Shown here: positions 49,700 through 58,460 of the stretch, piece by piece | Layout: each line of letters begins with the position of its first letter | Position numbering within the stretch: position 1 is the first letter of the stretch | NCBI RefSeq assembly: GCF_016907535.1 | Contig: NZ_JAFBCF010000001.1 | Span: 3,038,001-3,102,000, forward strand | Direction: 5' to 3' | Source of the DNA: Microlunatus panaciterrae | GTDB lineage: Bacteria > Actinomycetota > Actinomycetes > Propionibacteriales > Propionibacteriaceae | Length of the DNA stretch: 64,000 nt | Translations under genes and position numbers: made by a program | The notes under the pieces: generated by a model | The model's database searches: none | What the model was told of the DNA's origin: nothing | What the model saw: only the letters and a program-made list of their open reading frames with translations

Positions 49700-51160
49700 G
49701 TGACCACGGTGAGAGCGGTCTTCGGCGCCGTCGACATCGGCGCGTCCGGCGGTCGGGTGATGGCCGGCATCGTCGAGGGCTCGGACCACGCCGCCCACCG
49801 GGTCCGGCTGGAGGTCGTCCACCGTTTCGGCAACCGGGTGAGCGAACGTGACGGTTCGCTCTTCTGGGACATCAGGGGCCTGTTCGACCAGGTCCTGACC
49901 GGGCTCGGCAAGCTCGCCGGAAGCTATCCCGACGTGGTCAGCATCGGCATCGACACCTGGGCGGTGGACTACGCCCTGCTGGACGCCGACGGAGAGCTGG
50001 TGGCCGACCCGTACGCCTACCGCGACGACCGGACCGCAGCGGTGATCGACTCGGTCCACGCCGCGATGCCGCCGGAGGAGCTGTATGCGATCACCGGGTT
50101 GCAGTTCCTGCCCTTCAACACCATCTACCAGCTGGCGGCGGAGAAGCTGGGGGAGCGCTGGCAGCGGGCGAGCGCAGCCCTGCTGCTGCCCGACCTGCTG
50201 GCCTACTGGCTGACCGGAGTGCAGCGGTCGGAGGCGACCAACGCCTCCACCACCGGCCTGTTCGACGCGGCCAGGCACGACTGGTCGACACTGGTCCTCG
50301 ACCGGGTGGGCATCCCGTCGACGCTGTTCCCCCCGGTCAGCGCAGCGGGGAGCGTGACCGGTTCCCTGTTGCCCGGGATCGTCTCGCGGACCGGTCTCAG
50401 CCGGTCCACCCTGGTGACGGCGGTGGGTTCCCACGACACCGCCTCAGCCGTGGTCGCTGTGCCCGCGGAACAGCCGGGATTCGCCTACATCTCCTCCGGC
50501 ACCTGGTCGCTGGTCGGGGTCGAGCTGGAGCAGCCGATCCTCACCGAGGCCAGCCGCGAGGCCAACTTCACCAACGAGGGGGGAGTGGACAACCGCATCC
50601 GCTATCTGCGCAACGCCGGCGGCCTGTGGTTGCTGACCGAGTCGATCAGGGAGTGGGAGAGCGACGGTCCACCGGTAGATCTTGCTGACCTGCTGACGGC
50701 CGCCGAGCAGGTCCGGCCCGGTGGACCGCTGGTCGACGTGGATGCCGAGGAGTTCATCGCTCCGGGGCGGATGCCGCAACGGATCGCCGCTGCCTGTGAA
50801 CGGTCCGGGCAACCGGTGCCGCAGACCCGGGCCGAACTTGTGCGCTGCGTGCTGGACTCCCTCGCGCACGCCTACGCCGACATCGTGCAGCAGGCCGGGC
50901 GGCTGTCGGGCCGGGAGATCGACGTCGTGCACGTGGTCGGTGGCGGGTCCCAGAACGCCCTGTTGTGCCAGCTGACCGCGGACCGCTGCGGCCTGCCGGT
51001 GGTGGCCGGCCCGGTCGAGGCCACCGCGCTGGGCAATGTGCTGGTGCAGGCCCGGACCCACGGCGCGGTCGCCGGCACGCTGGAGGACCTGCGTGAGCTG
51101 GTCGTGCGGTCCTACGACCTGACGCACTACGCGCCCCAGGAGTCCGCGGTCCGCAGCTGA
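49700..51160 (+). CDS. rhaB: Rhamnulokinase
   Basis: A 486-residue FGGY-family kinase phosphorylating L-rhamnulose. N-terminal AVDIGASGGRVMAG is the first phosphate motif. SIGIDTWAVDYALLD, YISSGTWSLVG and HVVGGGSQNALLCQLTADRCGLPVVAGPVEATALGN are diagnostic for RhaB. It starts with GTG two bases after the aldolase stop (TAG). It is the last gene of the operon; a long-arm hairpin follows. Confidence 0.94.
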   Translation: MTTVRAVFGAVDIGASGGRVMAGIVEGSDHAAHRVRLEVVHRFGNRVSERDGSLFWDIRGLFDQVLTGLGKLAGSYPDVVSIGIDTWAVDYALLDADGELVADPYAYRDDRTAAVIDSVHAAMPPEELYAITGLQFLPFNTIYQLAAEKLGERWQRASAALLLPDLLAYWLTGVQRSEATNASTTGLFDAARHDWSTLVLDRVGIPSTLFPPVSAAGSVTGSLLPGIVSRTGLSRSTLVTAVGSHDTASAVVAVPAEQPGFAYISSGTWSLVGVELEQPILTEASREANFTNEGGVDNRIRYLRNAGGLWLLTESIREWESDGPPVDLADLLTAAEQVRPGGPLVDVDAEEFIAPGRMPQRIAAACERSGQPVPQTRAELVRCVLDSLAHAYADIVQQAGRLSGREIDVVHVVGGGSQNALLCQLTADRCGLPVVAGPVEATALGNVLVQARTHGAVAGTLEDLRELVVRSYDLTHYAPQESAVRS

Positions 51161-51166
51161 CTGCAA

Positions 51167-51245
51167 GGAATCGACCACTCGTCGACCCTGTGGCGAGGGG
51201 CCACGCCGGGCGGCCGGACGGTCGCTTCGACGAGTGGCGGATTCC
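51167..51245 (+). terminator. Long-arm hairpin ending the rhamnose operon
   Basis: Arms of 19 bases (left GGAATCGACCACTCGTCGA, right TCGACGAGTGGCGGATTCC) with two mismatches, enclosing a 41-base GC-rich loop that can form its own stem. No T-run. Confidence 0.6.
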
Positions 51246-51259
51246 TCGCACCCCCGCCG

Positions 51260-51265
51260 TAGGAT
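51260..51265 (+). promoter_or_regulatory. -10 hexamer of leaderless thioesterase gene
   Basis: TAGGAT, seven bases before the GTG at 51273. Confidence 0.45.
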
Positions 51266-51272
51266 GCCTCGG

Positions 51273-52124
51273 GTGAGCAGGCACACCTACCTCTGTCCGA
51301 TGCGATGGGGCGACATGGACGCGCAGGGCCACGTCAACAACGCCATCTACCTGGACTATCTGCAGGAGGCCCGGGTGGACTTCCTGCTCTGCGGCCCACC
51401 CGTGATGGCCCAGCTGCTGCGGACCGGGGTGTTGGTGGTCAGCCACCAGGTGGAGTATCTGCGGCCGATCGAGTTCAGCGAGCGACCGCTGCGGATCGAG
51501 CTGTGGGTGGACTCGGTCCGGGTGGGGCGGTTCTCGATCGCCTACGACCTCTGGGACGGTGACACTCTGGTGGCGCGGGCCCGCACCGGGGCGGTGCCGT
51601 TCGACCTCACCAGCCAGTCGCTCCGCCGACTGAGGCCGGAGGAGCGTGACCATCTGGCTGCGTCACTGGAACCGACCGAGGAGCTCCGCCCGCTGCCCCG
51701 GCTGCGCTGGTCGGCCGCCGCTGTGGAGCAGGTCTTCGAGTTCCAGGTGCGCTGGTCCGACCTGGATTCCTACAACCACGTCAACAACGTCAAGTACTTC
51801 GACTTCGTCCAGGAGGCCCGGATCAACCTGCTTGCCTCGGTCTGGCGACCGGGCGACGAGGTCTGGCTGCTGGTCCGTCAGGACCTGGAGTATCTGAAGC
51901 CGATGGACTTCCGGCAGCAGCCGTACGAGGTCCGCACCGTGGTCGCCGACATCGGCACGTCCTCGATCACCCTTGCGGCCGAGATCACCGATCCCGATCG
52001 GGGGCAGGTGTATGCGGCAGCCCGGAGCGTCCTGGTCTGCGCCGACCGGGCCGGTCGACCGACCCCGCTCGACCCGGCCGCCAGGCACAGCCTGGCGCAG
52101 CGGCTGGTGATCAGCGGGGACTAG
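51273..52124 (+). CDS. Double-hotdog acyl-CoA thioesterase
   Basis: A 283-residue protein made of two 4-hydroxybenzoyl-CoA-thioesterase-type hotdog domains. The first has MRWGDMDAQGHVNNAIYLDY and the second VRWSDLDSYNHVNNVKYFDF, each with the Asp that activates water. It hydrolyses acyl-CoA esters; the substrate is not evident. GTG at 51273 is chosen because it follows a -10 hexamer and gives the family-like start SRHTYLCPMRWGD; ATGs at 51234 and 51264 are alternatives. Its TAG stop is part of the -10 of the next gene. Confidence 0.88.
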   Translation: MSRHTYLCPMRWGDMDAQGHVNNAIYLDYLQEARVDFLLCGPPVMAQLLRTGVLVVSHQVEYLRPIEFSERPLRIELWVDSVRVGRFSIAYDLWDGDTLVARARTGAVPFDLTSQSLRRLRPEERDHLAASLEPTEELRPLPRLRWSAAAVEQVFEFQVRWSDLDSYNHVNNVKYFDFVQEARINLLASVWRPGDEVWLLVRQDLEYLKPMDFRQQPYEVRTVVADIGTSSITLAAEITDPDRGQVYAAARSVLVCADRAGRPTPLDPAARHSLAQRLVISGD

Positions 52125-52127
52125 GCT
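52122..52127 (+). promoter_or_regulatory. -10 hexamer of leaderless alcohol dehydrogenase gene
   Basis: TAGGCT, seven bases before the ATG at 52135; its first three bases are the stop codon of the thioesterase gene. Confidence 0.45.
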
Positions 52128-52134
52128 GACCGCC

Positions 52135-53166
52135 ATGACCACTATCCCGGCAGAGCAGAGTCTGAGCTTTCTGGAACGCGTCCACGACGTGTCTGTGCAC
52201 TCGGGCCCGGTGCCGCAACCTGGCCCGCGGCAGGTGCTGATCGAGATCGCCGCGGTCGGCATCTGTGGATCCGACGTGCACTACTTCGACCATGGCCGGA
52301 TCGCCGACTTCGTGGTGAACGCGCCGCTGGTGCTGGGACACGAGGCCTCCGGAACCATCCGCGCCCTGGGGGCCGAGGTGACCGACCGGCAGGTCGGCCA
52401 ACGGGTGGCCCTCGAGCCGCAGCAGACCTGTGGACGCTGCCGTCAGTGCCTGATCGGACGCTACAACCTCTGCCCCGACGTGCAGTTCTTCGCCACGCCA
52501 CCGGTGCACGGCGCCTTCGCCCAATACGTCGTGCTGGACTCCCACCGGGCCCATCCGGTGCCGGACAGCCTGTCCGACGAGGCGGCAGCGTTGATCGAGC
52601 CGTTGTCGGTGGGCATCTGGGCCAACAAGAAGGCGGCCGTCGAGCCCGGGGACCGGGTGCTGGTCACCGGCGCCGGACCGGTCGGCCTGCTCTGTGCCGA
52701 CGTCGCCCGTTCACGCGGTGCCTGGGTAGCGGTCAGCGACACCAACGCGTTCCGGCTGCAGACGGCCAAGGTCCGCGGCGCCGACCTCACCGTCGACGCC
52801 GCCACCGGGTCGCTGGTCGACCAGGTCGGTGAGGTGGACGTGGTGCTCGAGTGCAGCGGCGCGCCCACGGCCGTCAAGGCCGCCTTCGCCGCGGCCGCGC
52901 CGGCGGCCCGGGTCGTCCTGGTCGGGATGGGGGCTGCCGAGATGGAGCTGCCCGTCGGACTGATCCAGGTCCGCGAGCTGTGGGTGACGGGAACGTTCCG
53001 CTACGCCAACTGCTACCCGGCGGCCATTCAGCTCGCCGCCTCCGGCACGGTGGACCTGGACGGCCTGGTGAGCGGGCGGTTCGGGCTCGACCAGGTGGCC
53101 GACGCGCTGCAGGCCGGCCGGACGGATCCGAAGACCCTCAAGCCGATGGTGTACCCGGGCCGCTGA
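52135..53166 (+). CDS. Zinc-dependent alcohol/polyol dehydrogenase
   Basis: A 343-residue medium-chain dehydrogenase. Catalytic zinc ligands are in GICGSDVHYF and GHEASG; the structural zinc uses the four Cys of CGRCRQCLIGRYNLC. The Rossmann motif is VTGAGPVGLL. GSDVHYF and the overall layout place it with sorbitol/xylitol (L-iditol) dehydrogenases acting on polyols with NAD. The start follows a -10 hexamer by seven bases. It is not part of the rhamnose operon. Confidence 0.92.
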   Translation: MTTIPAEQSLSFLERVHDVSVHSGPVPQPGPRQVLIEIAAVGICGSDVHYFDHGRIADFVVNAPLVLGHEASGTIRALGAEVTDRQVGQRVALEPQQTCGRCRQCLIGRYNLCPDVQFFATPPVHGAFAQYVVLDSHRAHPVPDSLSDEAAALIEPLSVGIWANKKAAVEPGDRVLVTGAGPVGLLCADVARSRGAWVAVSDTNAFRLQTAKVRGADLTVDAATGSLVDQVGEVDVVLECSGAPTAVKAAFAAAAPAARVVLVGMGAAEMELPVGLIQVRELWVTGTFRYANCYPAAIQLAASGTVDLDGLVSGRFGLDQVADALQAGRTDPKTLKPMVYPGR

Positions 53167-53195
53167 GCACCGGCTCTCGGCCAGAGCGCGTCGAT

Positions 53196-53618
53196 CTACC
53201 GCTGGAAGGCGGTCAGCTGGTCGGGTTGGCCGTCCGGGGTGTTCACCATCGAGAAGGCCGCCCGCTCCATGTACGTCCAGAGCTCATGGTCCTGTGCCTC
53301 GGTCAGCTCGAGGGAGTCGATGGCGTCCCGCATGTGCTTGAGCCACCGGTCGCGCTGGGTCGGGGTCACCTCGAACGGGGCATGCCTCATCCGCAGCCGC
53401 GGGTGACCACGCTGCTCGCTGTAGGTGGTGGGACCGCCCCAGTACTGCTCCAGGAACATCCGGAACCGCACCTCGGCCGGTCCCAGGTCGTCCTCGGGAT
53501 ACAGCGCCCGCAGCGGAGGGTCGGAGGCCACGCCCTGGTAGAAGCGGCGGATCAGCGCCACGAAGGTGTCATGGCCACCGACCGCCTCGTAGAAAGTCTG
53601 ACTAGTCATCGACGCCAT
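53196..53618 (-). CDS. glbO: Group II truncated hemoglobin
   Basis: A 140-residue trHbO-type globin with [19 protein letters not shown], the YWGGPTTY segment with the distal Tyr/Trp features, and [12 protein letters not shown] with the proximal His. It binds O2/NO and is common in actinobacteria, near pepN in mycobacteria. Two ATGs, at 53618 and 53609, are plausible; the second gives [12 protein letters not shown]. No good ribosome-binding site distinguishes them. It is convergent with the alcohol dehydrogenase gene, 29 bases apart. Confidence 0.94.
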   Translation of the reverse strand: MASMTSQTFYEAVGGHDTFVALIRRFYQGVASDPPLRALYPEDDLGPAEVRFRMFLEQYWGGPTTYSEQRGHPRLRMRHAPFEVTPTQRDRWLKHMRDAIDSLELTEAQDHELWTYMERAAFSMVNTPDGQPDQLTAFQR

Positions 53619-53680
53619 TCTTGCTCACTGGCAGGATGGGACCAAAGTGGACGTTCACCACAAACCCTGAGGAGAAATTC

Positions 53681-54112
53681 ATGGCAACCGTTCGTACCGC
53701 CAACGCACACTGGGAAGGCTCCCTGATGGAGGGTGCCGGGACCGTCGAGCTCGTCTCGTCCGGCATTGGCACCTACGACGTCACCTGGGCCTCCCGGGCG
53801 GAGGAGGCCGCCAGCGGCCGGACCAGCCCTGAGGAGCTGATCGCGGCTGCCCACTCGACCTGCTTCTCGATGGCGCTGTCGAATGGCCTCGCCAAGGCCG
53901 GCACCCCGCCGACGAGCCTCGACACCACCGCCGACGTCACCTTCGTCCCCGGCACGGGGATCACGGGAAGCAAGCTGACCGTACGCGCCGTTGTGCCCGG
54001 GCTGACCGCAGAGCAGTTCGAGGCAGCGGCCCAGGACGCCAAGGCGAACTGCCCGGTCAGCCAGGCGCTGACCGGCACCGAGATCACCCTCGAGGCGACT
54101 CTCGCCCAGTAG
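53681..54112 (+). CDS. OsmC-family peroxiredoxin
   Basis: A 143-residue OsmC/Ohr protein reducing organic or hydrogen peroxides. The two redox Cys lie in AAHSTCFSMALS near residue 60 and AKANCPVSQAL near 125, and Glu in SPEELIAAAH completes the site. The ATG at 53681 has GAGGAG seven bases upstream. It is divergent from glbO with a 62-base gap. Confidence 0.93.
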   Translation: MATVRTANAHWEGSLMEGAGTVELVSSGIGTYDVTWASRAEEAASGRTSPEELIAAAHSTCFSMALSNGLAKAGTPPTSLDTTADVTFVPGTGITGSKLTVRAVVPGLTAEQFEAAAQDAKANCPVSQALTGTEITLEATLAQ

Positions 54113-54136
54113 ACGCAGGGTAGGGCCAACGCACAG

Positions 54137-54209
54137 ATCGGCGCGTCATCGCACCTTCGCCGCCACCCGCCAGGGGCGACGAGCCCGGGGGAGTCGATGA
54201 CGCGCCGAT
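54137..54209. terminator. Long-arm hairpin between convergent osmC and mscS genes
   Basis: Perfect 15-base arms ATCGGCGCGTCATCG and CGATGACGCGCCGAT with a 43-base loop. Its position suggests bidirectional termination. It has the same build as 51167-51245. Confidence 0.65.
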
Positions 54210-54216
54210 TCGTCTG

Positions 54217-54837
54217 CTAGACCTCGGGAGCCGGCTCGACGGGCTGGGGGCGCCCGGCGCCGCCCTGGCTGAAGTTGCCCACCCGCAGTACCTCGCCGTT
54301 GCGGACGTACCAGACGGTGCCGTCGTCGCCGCGCAGCTGGGTGACCCGCAGCCCGATCTCCTCGACCGTGCCGGAGGCCTTCTCCATGTCCACGAAGTCG
54401 CCGACCCCGATCTGGTCCTCGATCAGCATGAACACTCCAGAGATCAGGTCCTTGACGATGTTCTGGGTGCCGAACGCGACCGTGATGCCGACGATGGAGG
54501 TGCCGGCCAGAATCGTCGAGATGTTGAAGTGCAGCTCGGACAGCACCATCAGCAGCGTCACCAGGAAGATCAGCGCCGTGATGATGTTGCGGCCGAGGGA
54601 GCCCAGCGAGGCGATCCGCTGCTGCCGGCGCGCCGACGGCAGGCTGGTGGCCTGGATGATCACCTGCGCTGCCCTGAACCGTGAGTGGGGCTGCCGCGAG
54701 ATCGCGCGCCGCACCCAGCGGTCCATCAGCCGATGCAGCAGCCACCGGGACAGCACCGCGAGCACCAGCAGGAAGGCGATCCGCAGCGGGACGAAGGCAA
54801 AGAACTCGGTCAGAGTGCGGGGGAACCAGGAAGGCAT
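54217..54837 (-). CDS. Small-conductance mechanosensitive channel (MscS family)
   Basis: A 206-residue MscS-type channel protein. There are two hydrophobic segments near residues 12-30 and 75-95, then the pore helix/beta domain with GTSIVGITVAFGTQNIVKDLISGVFMLIEDQIGVGDFV and RNGEVLRVGN. It releases solutes on hypo-osmotic shock. It is shorter than E. coli MscS and lacks most of the C-terminal cage. The start at 54837 (MPSWFPRTL) follows TAGGGT by seven bases; an in-frame ATG at 54870 lies upstream of that -10 and is rejected. Confidence 0.9.
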   Translation of the reverse strand: MPSWFPRTLTEFFAFVPLRIAFLLVLAVLSRWLLHRLMDRWVRRAISRQPHSRFRAAQVIIQATSLPSARRQQRIASLGSLGRNIITALIFLVTLLMVLSELHFNISTILAGTSIVGITVAFGTQNIVKDLISGVFMLIEDQIGVGDFVDMEKASGTVEEIGLRVTQLRGDDGTVWYVRNGEVLRVGNFSQGGAGRPQPVEPAPEV

Positions 54838-54844
54838 ACGGCCA

Positions 54845-54850
54845 ACCCTA
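54845..54850 (-). promoter_or_regulatory. -10 hexamer of leaderless mscS gene
   Basis: TAGGGT, seven bases before the ATG at 54837. Confidence 0.5.
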
Positions 54851-54888
54851 ACGACCGCTACCGGCGCCATCCCAGCCAGCGCAGCGGG

Positions 54889-56160
54889 TCAGCGCCGGTA
54901 GGTGATGGCGCCACGCCAGACGGTGAGCTGGATCGGGTCCGGCAGGTCACGGCCGTGCCACGGGTTGTTGCGGGACAGCGATGCCGAACGGTCCCGGTCG
55001 ACCACCGCCCGGGCGGTGGGGTCGACCAGACACAGGTTGGCCGGCTCACCCACGGTGAGCGGCCGCCCCTGGCCGCCCAGCCGGGCGATCCGGGCCGGCG
55101 TGACCGACAGCCGGTCAGCCACCCCGGACCAGGTCAGTCGACCGGTCTCGACCATGGTATCCATCACCACCGCCAGTGCGGTCTCCAGGCCGACCATGCC
55201 GAAGGCCGCGTCACCGAACGCGTGCTCCTTGTCGTGCCTCGCATGCGGCGCATGGTCGGTGGCGACGGCGTCGATCGTGCCGTCGGCCAGCGCCTCACGT
55301 AACACCACCACGTGCTCCTGCGGCCGCAGCGGGGGGTTCACCTTGAAGGTGGGGTCATAGCCGATCACCTCGTCGGTGGTCAGCAGCAGGTGATGCGGTG
55401 TCACCTCGGCCGTCACCTGGATGCCCCGCCCCTTGGCCCAGCGCAGCACCTCCACGGTCTCCGCGGTGGAGACGTGGCAGACGTGCAGCCTGGACCGGGT
55501 CAGCTCGGCCAGCTGGACGTCGCGGGCGACGATCGTCGACTCGGCCACCGAGGGCCAGCCGGCCAGGCCGAGCCGCCCGGAGATTTCGCCCTCGTGGCAG
55601 CAGGCGTCGACGCCAGCGAGCTGGGGGTCCTGGGCGTGCTGGGCGATCACCCCGTCGAAGGCACGGATGTACTCCAGGGCCCGTCGCATCAGCCGTGAGT
55701 CGTCGACACAGTGACCGTCGTCGGAGAAGAAGCGGACGCCCGCAGACGATCTGGCCATCAGCCCGAGCTCGGCCAGCTCTTGGCCGGCCAGACCCTTCGA
55801 CACCGCGCCGACCGGCACCACCTGGGCATGTCCCGCCCGGTCGCCGAGTGCCGCCACATACTGGGCCGCCTCGGCGGTGTCGGTCACCGGGACGGTGTTG
55901 GCCATCGCCAGTACTGCGGTGAAGCCGCCCCGGGCGGCAGCTGCGGTTCCGGACTCGACCGTTTCGGCGTCCTCCCGCCCCGGCTCGCGGAGGTGGGTGT
56001 GCAGGTCGACCAGACCGGGCAGTGCGACCAACCCGTCGGCATCGACCCGCTCGACCGCTGCGCCGGCAGTCGCTGGGTCGGCCAGCACTCCGTCGCGGAT
56101 CAGGAGGTCCCGACGGCCCTCGCCGAGCACGTCGGAGCCGATGATCAACAGCTCGGTCAT
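54889..56160 (-). CDS. pyrC: Dihydroorotase
   Basis: A 423-residue class I dihydroorotase, third enzyme of UMP synthesis, closing carbamoyl aspartate to dihydroorotate. Metal ligands are visible in [17 protein letters not shown] and ATDHAPH; DDGHCV is also typical. The ATG at 56160 overlaps the pyrB stop as ATGA. The frame stays open for 340 codons more upstream, but that is antiparallel noise over pyrB. It is the last gene of pyrR-pyrB-pyrC here; carA/carB, usually next in actinobacteria, do not follow and mscS comes instead. Confidence 0.95.
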   Translation of the reverse strand: MTELLIIGSDVLGEGRRDLLIRDGVLADPATAGAAVERVDADGLVALPGLVDLHTHLREPGREDAETVESGTAAAARGGFTAVLAMANTVPVTDTAEAAQYVAALGDRAGHAQVVPVGAVSKGLAGQELAELGLMARSSAGVRFFSDDGHCVDDSRLMRRALEYIRAFDGVIAQHAQDPQLAGVDACCHEGEISGRLGLAGWPSVAESTIVARDVQLAELTRSRLHVCHVSTAETVEVLRWAKGRGIQVTAEVTPHHLLLTTDEVIGYDPTFKVNPPLRPQEHVVVLREALADGTIDAVATDHAPHARHDKEHAFGDAAFGMVGLETALAVVMDTMVETGRLTWSGVADRLSVTPARIARLGGQGRPLTVGEPANLCLVDPTARAVVDRDRSASLSRNNPWHGRDLPDPIQLTVWRGAITYRR

Positions 56161-57110
56161 GAGGTCACTCCTGGATTGTCGTCGGCGCCGCCCAGCAGGT
56201 GGTACAGGACGCTCATCCGTACGGCGACGCCCGCGGCGACCTGGTTCAAGATCAACGAGTTTGCTGCGTCGGCCGCGTCGGCGGAGATCTCCAGGCCACG
56301 GTTCATCGGACCGGGATGGCAGATGGCCGCCCCCTCGCGCAGCCGACCCAACCGGGCCCGGGTCAGGCCGTAGCCGACCGTGTACTCCCGCGCGGTCGGG
56401 AAGTAGCCGCCGGACATCCGCTCCCGCTGCACCCGCAGCATCATCACCGCGTCGGCAGAGCCGATCACGGCGTCGAAGTCGGTGCTCACCTCGGCCGGCC
56501 AGCTCTCCACCCCGGACGGCAGCAAGGTCGGCGGGGCGACCAGGATGACCCGAGCGCCCAGCGTCTGCAGCAGCAGCACGTTGCTCCGCACCACCCGAGA
56601 GTGGGTCAGGTCTCCGACGATGGCGACCGTCTTGCCGCTGAAGTCGGACAGCGCGGGGTCGGTGCGGCGGAAATGGCGTCGCAACGTGAACGCGTCCAGC
56701 AGCGCCTGGGTGGGGTGTTCGTGGGTGCCGTCCCCGGCATTGATCACCTGGGCGTCGATCCACTGCGACGCCTGCCACGGCGCGCCGGAGGTCATGTGCC
56801 TGATCACCAGCGCGTCCACCCCCATCGCGGCGACGGTGAGCACAGTGTCGCGCAGCGACTCGCCCTTCGACACCGAGGAGCCCTTGGCGCTGACGTTGAT
56901 CACGTCCGCCGACAGCCACTTGCCGGCGATCTCGAACGAGGACCTGGTCCGGGTGGAGTCCTCGAAGAACAGGTTGACCACGGTCCGGCCGCGCAGCGCC
57001 GGCAGCTTCTTCACCGGCCGGTCCTGGACCGTCGACATCTCCTCCGACAGGTCGAGGATCGAGCTGATGGCTTTCAGGTCCAGGTCGGCAGCCGACAGCA
57101 GGTGACGCAT
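56157..57110 (-). CDS. pyrB: Aspartate carbamoyltransferase catalytic chain
   Basis: A 317-residue ATCase. It has the carbamoyl-phosphate loop [13 protein letters not shown] near residue 49, KGESLRDT, the flexible-loop motif [10 protein letters not shown] near 225 and HPGPMNRG near 265. It makes N-carbamoyl-L-aspartate, the committed step of pyrimidine synthesis. No regulatory subunit gene is present, as usual in actinobacteria. Its ATG overlaps the pyrR stop by one base (TGATG) and its stop overlaps pyrC by four. Confidence 0.96.
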   Translation of the reverse strand: MRHLLSAADLDLKAISSILDLSEEMSTVQDRPVKKLPALRGRTVVNLFFEDSTRTRSSFEIAGKWLSADVINVSAKGSSVSKGESLRDTVLTVAAMGVDALVIRHMTSGAPWQASQWIDAQVINAGDGTHEHPTQALLDAFTLRRHFRRTDPALSDFSGKTVAIVGDLTHSRVVRSNVLLLQTLGARVILVAPPTLLPSGVESWPAEVSTDFDAVIGSADAVMMLRVQRERMSGGYFPTAREYTVGYGLTRARLGRLREGAAICHPGPMNRGLEISADAADAANSLILNQVAAGVAVRMSVLYHLLGGADDNPGVTS

Positions 57111-57715
57111 CAGCGTTCCTCACCGCCCTGGCGGCCGGCGACGGCGGCCCCGTCGGCCGTCTTCTCGGGTCCCCGGGCAATGGTCACTTCATTCACTCCG
57201 TCTGTCTCGGCCAGTCGCACGCTCACCCTCTCATTCGCCGCTGTCGGCAGGTTCTTGCCCACATGGTCGGCGCGGATCGGCAGCTGCCGGTGACCCCGGT
57301 CGACCAGGACGGCCAACCGGACCGCCCGGGGTCGGCCAAGATCACCGAGCGCGTCCAACGCGGCCCTGACCGTACGGCCGGAGAACAAGACGTCGTCGAC
57401 CAGGACGACCACCGCGTCGTCGATGCTCACCGGGATGGCCGTGTGTCCGACCGCCCGGGTCGGGTTGCGCCGCAGGTCGTCGCGGTAGAGGGTGATGTCC
57501 AGTGCGCCGGTCGGGATCGAGGCACCCTCAACCTCCGACATGGCCTTCGCCAGCCGTTCGGCCAGCACGACGCCCCGGGTCGGGATCCCGATCAGGACCA
57601 GACCCTCGGCTCCACGGTTGGCCTCGAGGATCTGGTGCGCCATCCGCATCAGCGCACGCGCGATCTCCTCCTCGTCGAGCACGACCCGGGAGGCCTCGGG
57701 TTGCGATTCGGACAC
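57110..57715 (-). CDS. pyrR: Pyrimidine operon regulator / uracil phosphoribosyltransferase
   Basis: A 201-residue PyrR with the PRPP motif [18 protein letters not shown] near residue 105 and the N-terminal [21 protein letters not shown]. In actinobacteria PyrR represses the operon by binding the leader mRNA when UMP is high. The GTG at 57715 is preferred because AAGGAGG lies five bases upstream; a GTG eleven codons earlier (57748) is possible. The short leader before it has no clear PyrR stem-loop that I can identify. It is divergent from a small membrane-protein gene. Confidence 0.94.
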   Translation of the reverse strand: MSESQPEASRVVLDEEEIARALMRMAHQILEANRGAEGLVLIGIPTRGVVLAERLAKAMSEVEGASIPTGALDITLYRDDLRRNPTRAVGHTAIPVSIDDAVVVLVDDVLFSGRTVRAALDALGDLGRPRAVRLAVLVDRGHRQLPIRADHVGKNLPTAANERVSVRLAETDGVNEVTIARGPEKTADGAAVAGRQGGEER

Positions 57716-57764
57716 CGAATCCTCCTTGCTGGCGGGCTGCCGGGCCACAATCTCCGATTACGGA

Positions 57765-57770
57765 TACCGT
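57765..57770 (+). promoter_or_regulatory. -10 hexamer in a symmetric divergent promoter region
   Basis: TACCGT, seven bases before the GTG at 57778. It is one half of the palindrome TACGG-ATA-CCGTA, so the same bases could give a -10 toward pyrR on the other strand. Confidence 0.45.
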
Positions 57771-57777
57771 AGGGCAG

Positions 57778-58065
57778 GTGAGTGAACTCTTGAGCATGCT
57801 AGTGCCCCTGGAAACGCTGCCGGGATGGCCGGTGGCTGAAAACCCGTCGTTCGTGCAGGAGTGGGGTCTGTTAATCGGCATCCCCGCGCTCATCTGCGTC
57901 GTGATCATTCTGCTGGCCAAGGCCCCGACGCTGGCCAGGGCCAGCCGGAAGTCGCCGGTCGCGGTGCAGGAGACGTTGTGGCTGGGCGCCGGTTCCACCG
58001 AGGCCAAGGCCTTGGAGGGCACTGCTGGCCCCCGCGAGGTTGGAGGCGCAAGTGCTCGCTGGTGA
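57778..58065 (+). CDS. Small single-pass membrane protein
   Basis: A 95-residue protein with one clear membrane helix, GLLIGIPALICVVIILLAKA, near residues 32-52. A Lys/Arg-rich stretch follows (LARASRKSPVA), implying an outside N-terminus and cytosolic tail, with a Gly/Ala-rich end. No family recognised. It starts with GTG seven bases after a -10 hexamer. Its 3' end overlaps the next gene by 14 bases, so the two are co-translated and probably act together. Confidence 0.7.
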   Translation: MSELLSMLVPLETLPGWPVAENPSFVQEWGLLIGIPALICVVIILLAKAPTLARASRKSPVAVQETLWLGAGSTEAKALEGTAGPREVGGASARW

Positions 58066-58438
58066 CGCATTGACCCCGGCCGAGATCGACCGGATCAAGA
58101 AGGCGGTCCGCAACGCGGAGGCCATCTCACGGTTCAAGTTCTCGGTTTTCGTGGGCGTCTCTGAGGAGAACTCCCGCGGGTACGCCGAGCGGCTGCACAG
58201 CTCGCTGGCGGACCCGGAACACTCGGTGCTCGTGATGTGCGACCCGGAGTTCCGGGCGCTGGAGATCGTCACCGGACCAGAGGTCCGCCGTACGCTCGGC
58301 GACGTCGAGTGCGGACTGGCCGCGGCGTCGATGCAGGCCTCCTTCGTCGGCGGTGACATCGTCGGCGGTCTGGTCGAGGGCATCCAGCAACTCGGCGAAG
58401 CCGCCCGCGCGCCGAAGAACCTGCACGTCAAGGGCTGA
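58052..58438 (+). CDS. DUF5130/TPM-like protein
   Basis: A 128-residue protein resembling the actinobacterial DUF5130 family related to TPM domains: LTPAEIDRIKKAVRNAE, FKFSVFVGVSEENSRGYAERLH, VLVMCDPEFRALEIVTGPEVRRTLGD. Function unknown. The GTG at 58052 has GGAGG five bases upstream inside the preceding gene; a TTG four codons earlier is less likely. It is convergent with the Nif3 gene. Confidence 0.75.
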   Translation: MLAGDALTPAEIDRIKKAVRNAEAISRFKFSVFVGVSEENSRGYAERLHSSLADPEHSVLVMCDPEFRALEIVTGPEVRRTLGDVECGLAAASMQASFVGGDIVGGLVEGIQQLGEAARAPKNLHVKG

Positions 58439-58460
58439 CTGCCCTCTCCCGCCGCACGGC

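Noticed and set aside
56161-57180. 340-codon N-terminal extension of the pyrC frame
   Set aside because: It lies out of frame over pyrB, whose motifs are complete; pyrC starts at the ATG overlapping the pyrB stop.
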